A DNA stretch of 64,000 nucleotides from Heterocephalus glaber (GCF_000247695.1 NW_004624748.1:9660517-9724516), one strand, 5' to 3'; positions 1 to 10,620 are shown, numbered from the stretch's first letter. The notes: generated by a model not told the origin, from the sequence alone. Made by a program: numbers and translations.

Positions 1-64
1 TGCATCCACTGATAGACCTTGAACAATTTGTTGTTCTTTTGGTTTGCACTAGGATGCTAAAGGA
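1..64 (+). ncRNA. SNORA31: 3' half of an H/ACA box snoRNA in the last TPT1 intron (SNORA31-like)
   Basis: The first 57 bases fold as a typical H/ACA 3' hairpin. The lower stem pairs 2-7 with 52-57, a symmetric 7+7 nt pocket follows (8-14 and 45-51), then a middle stem (15-18 with 41-44) and an upper stem (21-26 with 31-36) closed by a 4-nt loop. An AAA triplet at 59-61 sits about 14 nt from the pocket, where the ACA box belongs. The 5' hairpin and H box lie beyond the left edge. Known: human TPT1 hosts SNORA31, an rRNA pseudouridylation guide, in an intron. The symbol rests on host gene, position and fold, not on an alignment. The host intron ends at 193. Confidence 0.6.
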
Positions 65-193
65 AATAATCCCTGCGCTTTCTGTCTGTCTTTATGGCAG
101 CCCAGATTGAATTGGGGAGTACATCTGTATGGTATAAAAGTTCAGTGCTCTTAATTGGGAAAAGTGTTAATGTAATCTTCCTTGTTTTTACAG

Positions 194-417
194 TAATGGA
201 TTTGGCGGTTACCTTGGATCTATCACTTGTCATAACTGGCTGCTGCTTGTCATCTACACAACACCAGGATTTTAGACAAATGGGACTGATGTCATCTTGA
301 ACGCTTCGTTTATTTTGACCGTGATTTATTTGGAGCGGAGGCATTGTTTTTTTAGGGAAAAAAAACATGTCATGTAGGTTGTCTAAAAATAAAGTGCATT
401 TAAACTCATTTGAGAGA
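194..417 (+). CDS. TPT1: TPT1 terminal exon: stop codon and 3' UTR
   Basis: TPT1 encodes translationally controlled tumour protein (TCTP, about 172 residues), an abundant cytosolic calcium- and tubulin-binding growth factor. Only its last exon is here. A pyrimidine-rich acceptor ends in cag at 191-193, and the exon opens directly with the stop codon TAA at 194-196, so it adds no amino acid. The following 3' UTR closely matches my memory of the mammalian TPT1 3' UTR: the stretch from the stop through 'ctatcacttgtcataactgg', the 'acacaacaccagga' block, 'gggactgatgtcatcttga', and 'catgtcatgtaggttgtc' just before the poly(A) signal. The upstream intron makes this the genuine locus, not one of the many processed TPT1 copies. 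Transcription runs rightward, towards the 3' end of GTF2F2. The exact 3' end (about 410-420) is inferred from the signal position. Confidence 0.92.
388..393 (+). terminator. TPT1: TPT1 poly(A) signal AATAAA
   Basis: A canonical AATAAA lies 192 bases after the TPT1 stop codon in a conserved context (gtctaaaaataaag). Cleavage is expected 15-30 bases on, in the T-rich 'aaactcatttgagag' stretch. Confidence 0.88.
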
Positions 418-1130
418 ATGCCTTTTAGTTTAATACGTGTATAAACTAAATCCATCGTAGTGTTCGTGGAGAAGATAGAGGCTGGTCACAGACCACTGCT
501 AGAAAGCATTAAGACTGTCTTCAGATAACTTCTGCAGTGGAAACTACTGGGACTGGAATATAAGACAAGAATCAAAGTTATAATTCAGAGTTGCAGTGAA
601 GGGGAAAAGACTATGCTCATAGCAGTGCCAACATTTGAAGTGGAGCCTTATATATTTCATCACCTACAGTGGAAGTAGTTAACCCTGGAAGAGATTACCA
701 AAAGAATAAAAAGACTAACTCAGTTGGAAGCAAAGTATTGCCTGAGCTTATTTAATATAAATCAAGTAGTACCAAGTCCGGAATGGATGTCAAACTCCCT
801 GGTAATCAGAATGGGGATTGGCAGACAGGCCTGTCCTGCCACCTCTTGTACAACTGAGGTGGTCATAGTTTTAAATGGCTGGGAGGAAATCAGAAGAGTG
901 CTTCATATGACATAAAATTTGAATTTGTGTTCATTCTTTTGAACACTGCCATACTCATGTGGTTTGACTCTGGCTTTTCACATTGCAGAAGCAGAGTGTG
1001 AGTCCTAGAATAATCACGGAAGATTGCCAGCCTCTGTTTTAAAAGATAAAGATACAATGTGGAGTATCTGTTAGGCAGAAGAGAAAAAGCATATTGTCCA
1101 AAAAGGCCGTGAGTATAAACTAATATGAAG
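418..1130. other. TPT1 3' flank, no gene recognised
   Basis: About 700 bases between the TPT1 end and the snoRNA-like duplicate. I see no splice-bounded exon, no coding pattern and no SINE of the local families. The next feature shows that at least its right end is related to the TPT1 intron. Confidence 0.5.
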
Positions 1131-1250
1131 TACACTTATTTGACAGACCTGGAACAGTTACTGTCTCCTGTTAAGGTTTCCACTCTTAAGTGGAAGAAAA
1201 ATGGCCTTGTGCTTTTTGATTTTGGCAGCCAGGATTGACGAGGAATACAT
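1131..1250 (+). ncRNA. Diverged second copy of the TPT1 snoRNA 3' hairpin plus flank
   Basis: From 1141 on, the sequence aligns with position 11 onward of the TPT1 intron: tgacagacctggaacag here against tgatagaccttgaacaa there, and further on ttggcagccaggattga against atggcagcccagattga. The fold is kept although the lower stem bases differ: cactta (1133-1138) pairs with taagtg (1187-1192), agacc (1145-1149) with ggttt (1175-1179), and aacag (1153-1157) with ctgtt (1168-1172). There is no clear ACA box after the stem, so it may be a decayed copy. Similarity continues past the snoRNA end, which favours a segmental duplication over retroposition of the RNA alone. Confidence 0.5.
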
Positions 1251-2917
1251 GTCTAATGTATGTATTTTGCAGTATGGGGGGTTAAATCCAGTGCATGTGC
1301 CAGCCGAGTGTTCTACTGAATGAACCACATTCCCATCCCTTCATTTGGGCTACTAATTAGGCCATGTGAGCCCAGTGATTAGCAATCAAATTTACCCTGG
1401 TGACTTCATAAGTGTGGTCATGGCCTTCAGGCATCTATTAGGTTAGTAGCGCCCTCTGCTGAGTGAAAGCAAACCCAAATACCGTACTAGGTGGAAATTG
1501 CAATTGGCAGTTAAGCATTGTGGTTTGTGACTAAAACGAAGGAAAAAGTGCTAGCTTTGATCTAGGAAGCAACTTGCTGGCTCAGACATGAGCAGAAAAG
1601 TATTTTCAGACTAGTCGATTCTGTTGAAACCAAACAACCTGATACTGGGAAAGGCCTTGAAATAACATGTAAGTTGAAACCCAGCTGATAACCTAGCCCT
1701 AAAAAAAGTCTGAAAGCAAATAGGATGGACAGCAAGGGCTTTGTTGTGGAGGTGAGCCTGGCTGCCCTATTTCCCTGGTTGTCTGCAGTGTTTTGTTTTT
1801 GAGACTTGCTTTGTATTCCAGACTGTCTGGAACTTGCTCCCCTGCCTCAGCTGGATTCCACATAGGTACCACCAGTATTCTTTATAGCTGTAGCTACTCT
1901 TCCCCATCCAGATCCAGTGGTTTGTACATTGCATTTTGTTATGTATAGTCTCAAATGACCAACCATTGTAATTCATGATAAAACCTTGAGGAATTCAGGT
2001 AGTTGTCTAAAACTGCCTCTTATTTTGGATCTTTTTCTGGTTATACCTAGAGTCAGATTAAGGTATTTTGAGAAAGTAACAAGTGATGTGTGCTTAATGC
2101 ACATATCAGAGGCACATGTCGCTGTGACTCAAGACTTGATGGAAAGTTTGATACAGGCATGGGCTGTAGTAGGCTGTGGGCCTTGGGCCTTGTAGCATGT
2201 ATAGAGAACAACGGTAGAAAAAGAATTTTCATAGTGTCGGACAAGGCCTCTAATATGCCATCTGGATACAAATGGAAAGAAGTGGAAGTAGGCCATGTGG
2301 CTATCTGGGGGCAGACCATTACAGGCCAAGAGAATACATCTATCTGGGAACAAGGTGGCTGTGCTGACCCAAGAAGGCAAAGGAAAACGTTGAGGTAGAG
2401 AAATATGGTTGCACAGGCAAAGAAGAGCTAAAGAATTACATGACAACATTTTTCAAAGGATTACTTTGGTTACTGGGTAGCAGAGTAAAAAACGTTATAC
2501 AAGCATATATTTATGTGTGTAACTACTTTTAGAAAAATGATGGTGGTAGTAGAGGTAGTTTGAGATAAAGGTAGGGTCAGTAGGATGTACATACGGGTTA
2601 GATAAAAGATGAGAGGATGGATTTAAGTGTAATACCAAGTGTTTTGGCCTTGAGCATCGAAAAAGGAGCTAACATGGAGATGAGAAGCCAGAAGATGCTT
2701 TCAGTTGTGTTTTAGGTTATATCTGAAATACCATTCTTCATTCAAGTGAATTGAATAGGCATTTGGGATTTGAGTGGAGGAGAGCAGAGGCTTCTAAATG
2801 AAAATCTCAGTAGATGACATGTGAAGCCACAACACTGGATAGGTTCACTGAGAGGAGAGAGAAGTCCTCCAACATGGATTGGTGGATGTGATGAACCAGC
2901 AAATTAAAAAGCTAGGA
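1193..2917. other. Intergenic, mostly unassigned
   Basis: Contains a CTCF-like motif (1447-1463) and a degenerate antisense B1-like patch near 1780-1870 (gagacttgct, cctgcctcagc). Open frames around 2053-2449 overlap on both strands, have no recognisable domain and look like chance frames. Confidence 0.4.
1447..1463 (-). promoter_or_regulatory. CTCF-like motif
   Basis: On the - strand the sequence reads CTCAGCAGAGGGCGCTA, agreeing with the CTCF core CCASYAGRKGGCRSY at all but the first position. It lies about 1 kb beyond the TPT1 poly(A) signal. Binding is not shown by sequence alone. Confidence 0.55.
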
Positions 2918-3007
2918 ACCAGGAGAGATTATGTAAAGGTGCAAATTTCCAATGATGAATGTTGTTATATTGTATACCTAAAATGTACTAATAAAATTTT
3001 TTTAAGG
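2918..3007 (+). mobile_element. 5'-truncated L1 3' end
   Basis: About 90 bases of L1 3' end ('aatgatgaatg...ttgtatacctaaaatgt' then AATAAAA and a T-rich tail). The same end occurs at 51590 and 55385. It is flanked by the direct repeat aaagctagga (2908-2917 and 3008-3017), a target-site duplication. Confidence 0.7.
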
Positions 3008-3495
3008 AAAGCTAGGAGAGGGCTCCTACAGGTCAGATGAGAGCATTATTTTGGGATGGCAGAAGCAGTCCAACAGTTACCTGATACAGACAGGTCGGTC
3101 ACATAGGATGAGTGTTAAGAGTGGAGAGCCTGCTAACTCAGATTTCAGTAGTGGGAAGAAAGCGTAATTAAAATGGGCTCAAGAGAACAGCACATTCACA
3201 GGCAGCACATGGCCCATGAAATGTCATAGTATTAAGTGCATGCTTCTCTGTGGTTACATTGCATCTGCTTAAGCAAAAGGTGTGTGAATGACTCATACTT
3301 GAGTCATTAGGAATTTTTCTTAAAACTTGTATTGCTAGATTTGTGTTGCTGTAACTTCTATTATTCCAAACTTGAGTTAGCCAGTAGCTCACCATAAATT
3401 ATACTGGTGATGATGGCAGTTACTGTAAAATTGCAAAAAGGGCAGTCAAACCTCAACTGACTTGAAAAAATGTAACAAACCATCCTTTGAGGTTA

Positions 3496-3932
3496 TGTTA
3501 TGGCTTGTATCTAGATGTTCTCCCAAGGCCTCTTGCGCTCATAGGTGGGGCTTTTCAGAGGTGACTTGATCTCAGATGTGTGCAGATGAATTAAAGGTGA
3601 GTGATAACTAAATTAGTCCACTGATTGGTTTAGCATAGTTCTAGGTGTTGATGATGGGAATTCACCCTGAGTGTGCATGGCACCAACCAATAGGCTTGTA
3701 ACCTGAATAGAATAAAAGGGGAAGGGAGGGTCGCTGCTGCTTGGTGCTTTCTGTCTGCCCTGCCATGAACTGTTTTTCCTCTGCTGTGCCCCTTTACCAT
3801 GCCACTGTGCCTTGGAGCTGGCCAGCTATGGGTTGAAAGTTCTACAGACTGAGCCAAAATAAACCTTTCCTCCTTTAACTTGTGAGTGTTGGGTATTTTG
3901 TCCAAGCAGTGAGGAAAGTAAAACAGATTACA
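3496..3932 (+). mobile_element. MaLR-type LTR (ERVL-MaLR)
   Basis: Begins TGTTATGGCTTG, has the internal 'aggtggggcttttcagaggtg' type block, a late AATAAA (ccaaaataaacctttcc) followed by 'gggtattttgtccaagcagtgaggaaa', and ends about CA at 3932. This layout is typical of MaLR LTRs. It shares blocks with the elements at 38155 and 18690. No internal retroviral sequence adjoins it, so it is a solo LTR. Confidence 0.6.
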
Positions 3933-4268
3933 TGAGTGCACATATGATGTGGAGCAACCTAAGCTGATGAGTACCCAGTAAAATGGAACTAAACCCAGAA
4001 GAATGAATGTGAATTAATACCATGCTTAGTGATTGGTGATTAATAATTAGTAGGTCACTACTGCACAACTTTTAGCAGCTCTGGCTTTGTGGCAGTTAGT
4101 GTGCGTTTCTAGAGACTTTCCCCATATGAACTGAGGATGCAACTTGATGTTTTGGAAACATTCCATTATTAGAAGGAAAAGTCTTTGGAGTGTTCAGCAT
4201 ACATGAGAAAAAGAGTACTGGATTCTTTTAACTTGGAGTTTGCAGATAAGTTTTAAAAGTGTAATGTT

Positions 4269-4363
4269 TGGTTTGGTTTTGTTTTTTTTGGTACTGGCGA
4301 TTGAACTTGGGTCCTTGCACTTGTGCAGCTGGTGGTGAAACCACTGAGCTAAATCCCCGGCCC
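4269..4363 (-). mobile_element. ID SINE
   Basis: Full-length tRNA-like ID read in antisense (poly-T, ggtactgg ... ccactgagctaaatccccggccc). Target-site duplication aaaagYgtaatgtt at 4255-4268 and 4364-4377. Confidence 0.9.
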
Positions 4364-4984
4364 AAAAGCGTAATGTTGATAGTTAATATTTATCCTACTG
4401 AATCCTTAGTCTTGGCAGCAGTGATATACATTAACGGCAGTGGACATTAGCAGTCCAAAAACATCTTCATTGTTGCGGGACATGTTTATACTTACTAGAA
4501 TAGTCATGCTTATTTTTCAAAGCCTGTGGGTTGTGAAATTCTGCTGTCATACATGTTTTCATATAACTGAGCCTCAGGTCGATATTTGTGATCCCTCCAT
4601 TAACTGGGCCATAACAATTTCTGTTATGGGTGTGGTTTTAGCTGGGGTCAATACATTTTAGTGAGAAAAAAGTCAAATATGAGCCTGGTCGAGGATTTTC
4701 CTCAAAGGAACTTGTTCATTGATGATTTCCTCAATTTCCTTTCTCCCTCCTGGAGTACACTTGGCTTCTCCAGTCATTTATACATGCATTGTGTGCTCTT
4801 CTGAGCTTAGAGCAAGGAGCACCAAAAGAGAACACTATGTAGAGTTGTCCATTGTGTGAGTCATAAGTTATAAAAATGGAAATTGAGACATCTGGTTACT
4901 CACTGGAGGAGGTCCTCAGAGAGAGAAAACACATGGACCACAGTCCTTAGTCAAGAGTTAAAGTGTTTTGCATTTTGATTTGTT

Positions 4985-5052
4985 GTTTTCTGTGTGTTGA
5001 ACCCAGAGCCTCACACATGCTAAGCAAGTACCACTGAGTTGCATGCTCAGCG
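4985..5052 (-). mobile_element. Old ID/dID remnant
   Basis: Degenerate antisense match: 'gttgaacccagagcctcacacatgctaag' type sequence followed by accactgagttgcatgctcag. No clear duplication. Confidence 0.5.
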
Positions 5053-6735
5053 TATTTTTATGACAGTACTGCAGAGAGGCTAGATCTCATTCAGTCCTGT
5101 GTTTCTTTCATTTAGATACTAGAAATCTAATTGTGTACTTGGTGACTTTCCTCATGTGTGAAGGTGGCAGATAAGTCCTAACTTATCAGATGCACATGGC
5201 TTCGTCTACAGCACAGGGTTATAAAATTATTCTAGCTTTCATAATTTACCATTGCCTAAGAAGCTGGGAGAGATAACAGCAAATTGCAGAGAAAGTTACG
5301 TTTTCTGGACATTTACTCAAAACCAAGTGATACATGTAATTTTCTTTTCCTTGAGTACATTAATTTGGGAGATTTCCTTAACTCCCAATTTGTCATGTAT
5401 GTCAAATGGCCAAATATTCAACCTGGGAGTAAAACTGGCCAGTTAAAGAGGAAAATTATTATGCATGAGATTAACAATAAAAATGAATGCATTCACTACT
5501 TCACTGAGGTGGAATAATGCTTATCAACAGATGGTGAGTATGAGAAGCTGTTGACCCACGTCCTGGCGTGCTGCATTGTAACCTTTCCACAGCACGTTCC
5601 TACCTCATCACCCTTCCTAGCTACCTTCATTGTATGAACAGGAGGGGAATTCACAGCGATGGATTTTGTCAGGTGGAACACAGGCTGGGTGACTGCCAGA
5701 ACGTGGGCATGATGGTAACAACCAACTGCCAATGTCTATTAAAAGTAAAAGTGACTAAGCCCCCAAATGTGGTTAAGTAACGTGCAACCTTCTCTGCTCT
5801 GCCCTAGACACAGGAAGGGGAGGACCAGGGCGGGTGTAATAGTGGCAGAGACTGCAGCTCCAGCAGGGAAGATGTCTTTTTGTACCATCACCAGGTTCAT
5901 GGCTGAGGCCCCTCTCAAGAGTCAGATTAACCGGGAAAAGGATGCGCATTTAAAAAATATAAGCTGTATGTGACCCGGGATTTCATAATGATAATGACCC
6001 GAAGAAACAGGTAAAGGTGTATATTTTGCTTAGGGTTTGTTTTTCTTTTTTCACCCTGAAGTATGCTTGCTTCAATCTTCTGTGCTTAGGTTTGGAGAAG
6101 TGAGTGCAAGAGTCTGGTTGAACAAAGGGTGTGATCTGTTGGTGGTAAACTGCCGGAATTTAGCAATCCTACTTAATCGGATTTTTGTCCTGTGCCAGTG
6201 TCTTCAGAGATGAGGATGTTCCTCTCCTCTGGTAAATGGAGGGTGCCTCTCAAATGAAGGTATTATGATCTCCTTCAGGGGAGGGTAAAGGAAAAATAAG
6301 AGTGGCCTTCTAAGCCCTTCCTGGTTTCTACTTTCTTAAATGCCACCGTGACATCTTTTGGGGTCCCGAACCCCATCATTAGCGTCCCAAGAGCAACGTG
6401 GAGCCTCCTTTCGCCAAAGCATTCACTAAGTGCTCTGTGAATAGGATATGTGAGTTTTGCAAAACTCCTTCCAACTACTGCTTACCTATGATAATTTTGC
6501 TGAATAGTCTTCACTTTTGGTTTACCTGTTTCTGTCTCCAGCTGTTTTTTTCTCCCCTACACAACCTCCTACTGTTCACTTGGACCTTCATCCACACACT
6601 AAAACAACTCACTGCTCCCCACTTTCCTGTTTAACACCACATGCAGGGCCGCTTCCTAAGCATGCAATCTGCGCAGCTGCCCTGCCTGCCTCTGAAGGAA
6701 TGTGTGCTCTGCTTTCATTGTCCTGAATTATTTAT
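5053..6735. other. Intergenic, unassigned
   Basis: Non-SINE sequence with scattered short frames. The segment about 5850-6020 has an LTR-internal flavour ('gttcatggctgaggcccctc', 'gacccgaagaaacaggtaaag') but I cannot assign it to a family. No exon with supporting splice sites is evident. Confidence 0.35.
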
Positions 6736-6867
6736 TATTTATTTTTGAGACAGGGTCTTCCTAAGTCTCTAGTTTGCCCTGGATGGGGGGGGGGGTTGAA
6801 CTTGTGATTCTCCCGCCTCAGCCTCCCAGAATGCTGGGATTACAGGTGTGCAACACCACGCTTAGCT
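6736..6867 (-). mobile_element. B1 SINE
   Basis: Antisense B1: ttttgagacagggtctt at one end and 'tgctgggattacaggtgtg' near the other. It includes a G-run at about 6786-6796. Confidence 0.85.
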
Positions 6868-6909
6868 AAGTTTGTTTTCTTGACAGAATAACAGGAAATT
6901 GGCCAAAGG

Positions 6910-7040
6910 TTTTTTTTTTTGGTTTTTTTTTTGAGACAGGGTCTCACTGTGTAACCCAACCTGGCCTTGAACTTGAGACATCCTCCTGCCTCAGCCTCCC
7001 AAGTGCTAGGATTATAGGCGTGCACCACCACACCTGGCTG
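6910..7040 (-). mobile_element. B1 SINE
   Basis: Antisense B1 without the internal duplication, with ttgagacagggtctcact and 'gtgctaggattataggcgtg'. Confidence 0.88.
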
Positions 7041-7529
7041 GCCAATGTATAATCTAACCCATTTATTTCTACTAAAAGTGCAGATAAGAGCTATGAATAT
7101 TTAGATTTTAACATGTGACTCTTCTCCAAGGGAGTAATAAAATAATTGAGTTCACTCTAGCAAGACTTCATCCCAGACAGATTTTTGTTTTTCTAAATTA
7201 TAGCTAAGGTTCCTGAGCATACAGCCCAGGAATGATTCATTCGATGGAATGACCATTGTAGTAGGGGTTATTTATCCACATGGGCACTGTGCTGAGCATC
7301 TACTTTGTATCTGCTATAGAACTTGGAAAAGGACAAATAGAAAGCTTTTTTTTTTTTGAAGAAAATATGTCCTTGCATATATATGTAAATGTACAATGAA
7401 TTCTCAAACCCTTTTGTCCCTGGGCCACTTGCCTCCTTGTTCAGCCTTACCTGCTCTCAGGTGTCCCACCCTAGACCCTCTGTTCTTTTTCACTAATCCT
7501 CTGATACTTGCTCCATTCATCTTTTTTTT
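7041..7529. other. Intergenic, unassigned
   Basis: AT-rich unique sequence with a short T-run at about 7347. Nothing recognised. Confidence 0.4.
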
Positions 7530-7610
7530 TTTTTTTTTTGGTGCGGGAATCAATTCAGGACCTTGCGCTTTCGAGGCAGGTGATGATGCCACTGAGCTAA
7601 ATCCCTGACC
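7530..7610 (-). mobile_element. ID SINE at the tail of a B1
   Basis: Antisense ID (ggtgcgggaatcaattcagg ... gccactgagctaaatccctg). Target copies ccattcatcttttttt start at 7513 and 7611. The right copy runs into the poly-T of the next B1, so the ID landed in that B1's tail. Confidence 0.85.
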
Positions 7611-7617
7611 CCATTCA

Positions 7618-7742
7618 TCTTTTTTTTAAGAGGGGGTGCACAGTCTTGCTAAGTTGCTAAATTGTTCAGGCTGAGCTCACCCTTACAGTATTCCTGCCTC
7701 AGCTTCCCAGAGTGCTGGGATTACAGGCCTATGCCACCAGAC
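7618..7742 (-). mobile_element. Old B1-like SINE
   Basis: Antisense B1 with 'cttgctaagttgctaaattg', 'ctgcctcagcttcccagag' and tgctgggattacagg. Its monomer head is diverged. Confidence 0.75.
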
Positions 7743-9073
7743 GTGACCTCCACTTCACTTCATCTCGGAAGAGATTACAGATTCCTCTAACCCTCCTCAC
7801 CCTCACATGTGAGTGAGGTAAGCCCTCTTCTCCTTCACAGAAATAAGAGTTTCCTGTCTTGGGGTCACTTGTCCATCTCCCCTGTTCACCAATACAGCAT
7901 AGCAAGCATTCAGCAAGGATTTTCTGTGGAGCAGCAGTGAGGCCCCTGCACTCCCTGAAGTGCTTTGGGCCTGTAATTCTCCCTGGGTTGCTCTTGTCCT
8001 TTTCAGTGGCAGCCACTGAATTTGGAGAAAACAGATAATCAGGTAGACAAGGAACCACAGTATCATCTATCAATGATAGCAAATGCCTGCACACCAGCCC
8101 GGAGTCCTGGTAACACCAACAGAGTTAGGTTAGGACTCCTCTCAGAGGAGGTGAACTGCTTCTCTTCTACCTTAATTATGCACAGATATTTTTCAAAGCT
8201 CTTAGTGTCTGTAAATGTTTACCTGCACCCTCAGCATCTACAGTTAATTGTAATGCTCTTTAACTACATGTTTATTTTTTTATCCTACTTAGATTTCAGA
8301 GTTAGTCCACTGTGACTGTATAGCGGAAGATGAGGTCTTTGCTGAATCTTGAAGGATGTAGCACCCTGGTCTCATCCCCGATCTATTTCAGAACTAATTG
8401 GTGTGATTATTTGAAAAATACAGATAGAATTCTTTGCAATCCACACTGCAGAGGGCTTTTATATGTTAAGTCAGAAGCTGTAGAGGATCTCAGATTTTAC
8501 ACTATTTGTAAGCCAGCAAATTAGCTTACTGTGATAGCACATTGTGATTCCCTAGGAATGGATTAGGAAATGCCTCTGGGATTAGCAGAGCACAGTTCTG
8601 GGTGTGTCCCTGCACAGCTGACATGTGGGCCTCAAACTCCAGAGGGAAGACCCACTCCAGATGGGTGGCACCAACCAATAGGCTTGTGGCCTGGGTGGAA
8701 TGAAGAGGGGAAAAAAGAAGGAACCCTCCCCTTCTGCTTCTTTGGAGGAGGTCCAGTCTTAGCCATCACCTTGGACATTGGTCTCCACTTAGCTCAGGTT
8801 TCCAGTGCAAACTCTTCAGCCTCCAATGCAGCCCCTTCAGCTTTGTGAGCCAGGCTCACACTGGACTCTGCAGTGAGCTCCAGGCCTTCGACTTCTGACT
8901 GGATCCTCTGGCACTCCGTTTGATATCCTTCCACCTGCAAGTGGCTATTGTGAGCCTACCTTGTAAATGCCTTTTATGTCATGTAGTGAAACCTAACTGC
9001 TACACTGACCATATTCTAATGGAAGACAGACCTCTGGGTCAAAAATATAGATGGTTTGTTGATCATACAAAAA
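7743..9073. other. Intergenic with an LTR-related patch
   Basis: Mostly unassigned. At 8665-8720 the block ggcaccaaccaataggcttg and the following A/G-rich sequence match the MaLR-type LTR at 3680-3720, so a diverged LTR fragment of that family probably covers about 8640-8760. The rest shows no gene. Confidence 0.4.
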
Positions 9074-9164
9074 TAGGTTGGGGATTTAGCTCAGTGGTTC
9101 CCCCATCTGCCTCAAAACCACAGGGCCCCGAGTTCGATCCCTGGTACCAAGAAAAAAAATTTTA
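9074..9164 (+). mobile_element. ID SINE
   Basis: Sense ID with an A-box-like tttagctcagtgg and a B-box-like gagttcgatccc, ending ggtacc and an A-tail. Target duplication ttgatcatacaaaaa at 9059-9073 and 9165-9179. Confidence 0.93.
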
Positions 9165-9499
9165 TTGATCATACAAAAACAGCAGCAGGAGCGGCATGGT
9201 GCACCCAGATCCTCAGAGGGTGCCGTGATGGCCAAATGCTGCTGCATGTGTAGTGGGGTGTACTGTAGGGGAAGGGCCCCCAAATTAAGAGACTGAGCTT
9301 CTGTAAGGCTGGAAGCATACCTGACTCACTGTCCCCCCAATAGGAACATTACTCATTGCCCCGGAGTGTACATTAATCCCTGGGGGAGGAGGGGACTGGG
9401 TTTCTTGCCCGAGACCTCTGTGGAGGTCCAACTCTGACTCTCTGGAGGGACATACTAATTTCCAAAGCTGCATTATTCACATACTGTCTGTCCACTGCT

Positions 9500-9602
9500 C
9501 AGAGGGCCCAGACCATGCAAAACAGGAGAAAGTCACAGAGGATTGTCTCCAAACACCACAGATCAATAAGAAAAAGTCCATAAAAAATGGGCAAGGGCCC
9601 AT
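9500..9602 (+). mobile_element. Old L1-like fragment (left part)
   Basis: A-rich sequence (ataagaaaaagtccataaa, atgggcaagggcc) resembling the 3' part of old L1 ORF2. It is interrupted by the ID cluster and resumes at 9752. The family call is by eye. Confidence 0.4.
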
Positions 9603-9614
9603 AATAATCAGCTC

Positions 9615-9692
9615 GTGCCAGGGATTTAGCTCAGTGGCACCACATCGGCCTCACAAGCACAAAGTCCTGAGTTCAATTCCAGGTACCACAAA
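9615..9692 (+). mobile_element. ID SINE, first of two at the same target
   Basis: Full-length sense ID (gggatttagctcagtggc ... gagttcaattccaggtacc). It lies between the first two of three copies of aataatcagctc (9603-9614, 9693-9704, 9740-9751). Confidence 0.9.
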
Positions 9693-9704
9693 AATAATCA
9701 GCTC

Positions 9705-9739
9705 ACCCGAGTTGGATCCCCGGTACCAAAAAAAACAAA
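9705..9739 (+). mobile_element. 5'-truncated ID SINE, second at the same target
   Basis: Only the last part of an ID is present (ccgagttggatccccggtac plus A-tail). It lies between the second and third copies of aataatcagctc. Confidence 0.85.
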
Positions 9740-9751
9740 AATAATCAGCTC

Positions 9752-9960
9752 ACACAGAAGGAACTATAAGTGATTGGTAAACATAAAAAGATGCTCAGCC
9801 TCTCTTGTAAGAGATACAAACTAAAGTCACACTGATACACTTGTTGACTATCAAATGGGCAGAGAAAATACTCTGCTACCTGCGTGTTGTGAGTCTCCAA
9901 CCCTCCCAGATGTGAACAGAGACCCTGAAGCAGACAAAACTGTCTCAAGTCCAGAGAACC
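9752..9960 (+). mobile_element. Old L1-like fragment (right part)
   Basis: Continues the fragment before the ID cluster with 'aaacataaaaagatgctcag' and similar sequence typical of ancient L1 ORF2 ends. Related-looking sequence goes on at 10130-10440 beyond a B1. Confidence 0.4.
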
Positions 9961-9989
9961 ACTGACCTAGCCCTTTTTCATTTGTTTGT

Positions 9990-10115
9990 TTGGTTTTTTA
10001 TTTATTTTTTCAGGCAGGTTCTCACTGTAGTTCAGGCTGGCCTTGAACTCAGAGCCGTCCTTCTGCCTCAGCCTCTGAGTGCTGAGATCACAGGTGTGCA
10101 CCACTGTACCCTGTC
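9990..10115 (-). mobile_element. B1 SINE
   Basis: Antisense B1 (ttcaggctggccttgaactc, tgcctcagcctctgagtgc, acaggtgtgcacca). Confidence 0.85.
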
Positions 10116-10457
10116 GACATTGCTGCTGTTTCTGGGAGCCTGTTCTACAGCTTTCATTGCAAATGAATTGGAAGTTATAGAAAGTTATTCTTTGAAGGAT
10201 AGCTTGTGACAGCAAAAGATTAAAGATGCCACTGAAATATGTAGCTGTAAAAATGAACTTATAAACCAAATGAAATAATCGCCAAAATATGTCTTATGTG
10301 AAAAGTCAAGGTGCAGACTGGTATGTGGAAAACAAAAAACTAATTGGTTAGTCTGTGCCTAGAACATCTCTAGAAAGACACACAGTGATGGAAAATCTCT
10401 GGAAGGAAATTAGAAACACCCCAGGAAACTCTTCTCTATATATTTTTTATAATTTTT

Positions 10458-10608
10458 TAGGTTTTTTCTTCCTTTGAGATAGGGTCTCACTATGTAGTTT
10501 GGGCTGGCCTTGAACTCATCATGTAGCCCAGGCTGGCCTCGAGCTTGCAGTGATCCTTCTGTCAGCCTCCCAAGTGCTGGGATTACTGCATCACCACAAG
10601 CAGCACAC
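10458..10608 (-). mobile_element. B1 SINE with internal duplication
   Basis: Antisense B1 in which the ggctggcctYgaRctc unit occurs twice about 29 bases apart. Target duplication tttataattttt at 10446-10457 and 10609-10620. Confidence 0.88.
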
Positions 10609-10620
10609 TTTATAATTTTT

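Noticed and set aside
194..417. TPT1 match as a retrocopy
   Set aside because: It is preceded by an intron with a proper acceptor and an intronic snoRNA hairpin, and has no A-tail or target duplication.
5767..5973. Frame with MAEAPLKSQINREKDA as a possible small conserved protein
   Set aside because: No protein family recognised, and the surrounding blocks look more like an old LTR-internal repeat than an exon.
9074..9164. Possible tRNA gene (A-box and B-box like sequences)
   Set aside because: The A and B boxes belong to the ID SINE. There is no full cloverleaf, and an A-tail and target duplication are present. The same holds for the other ID copies.
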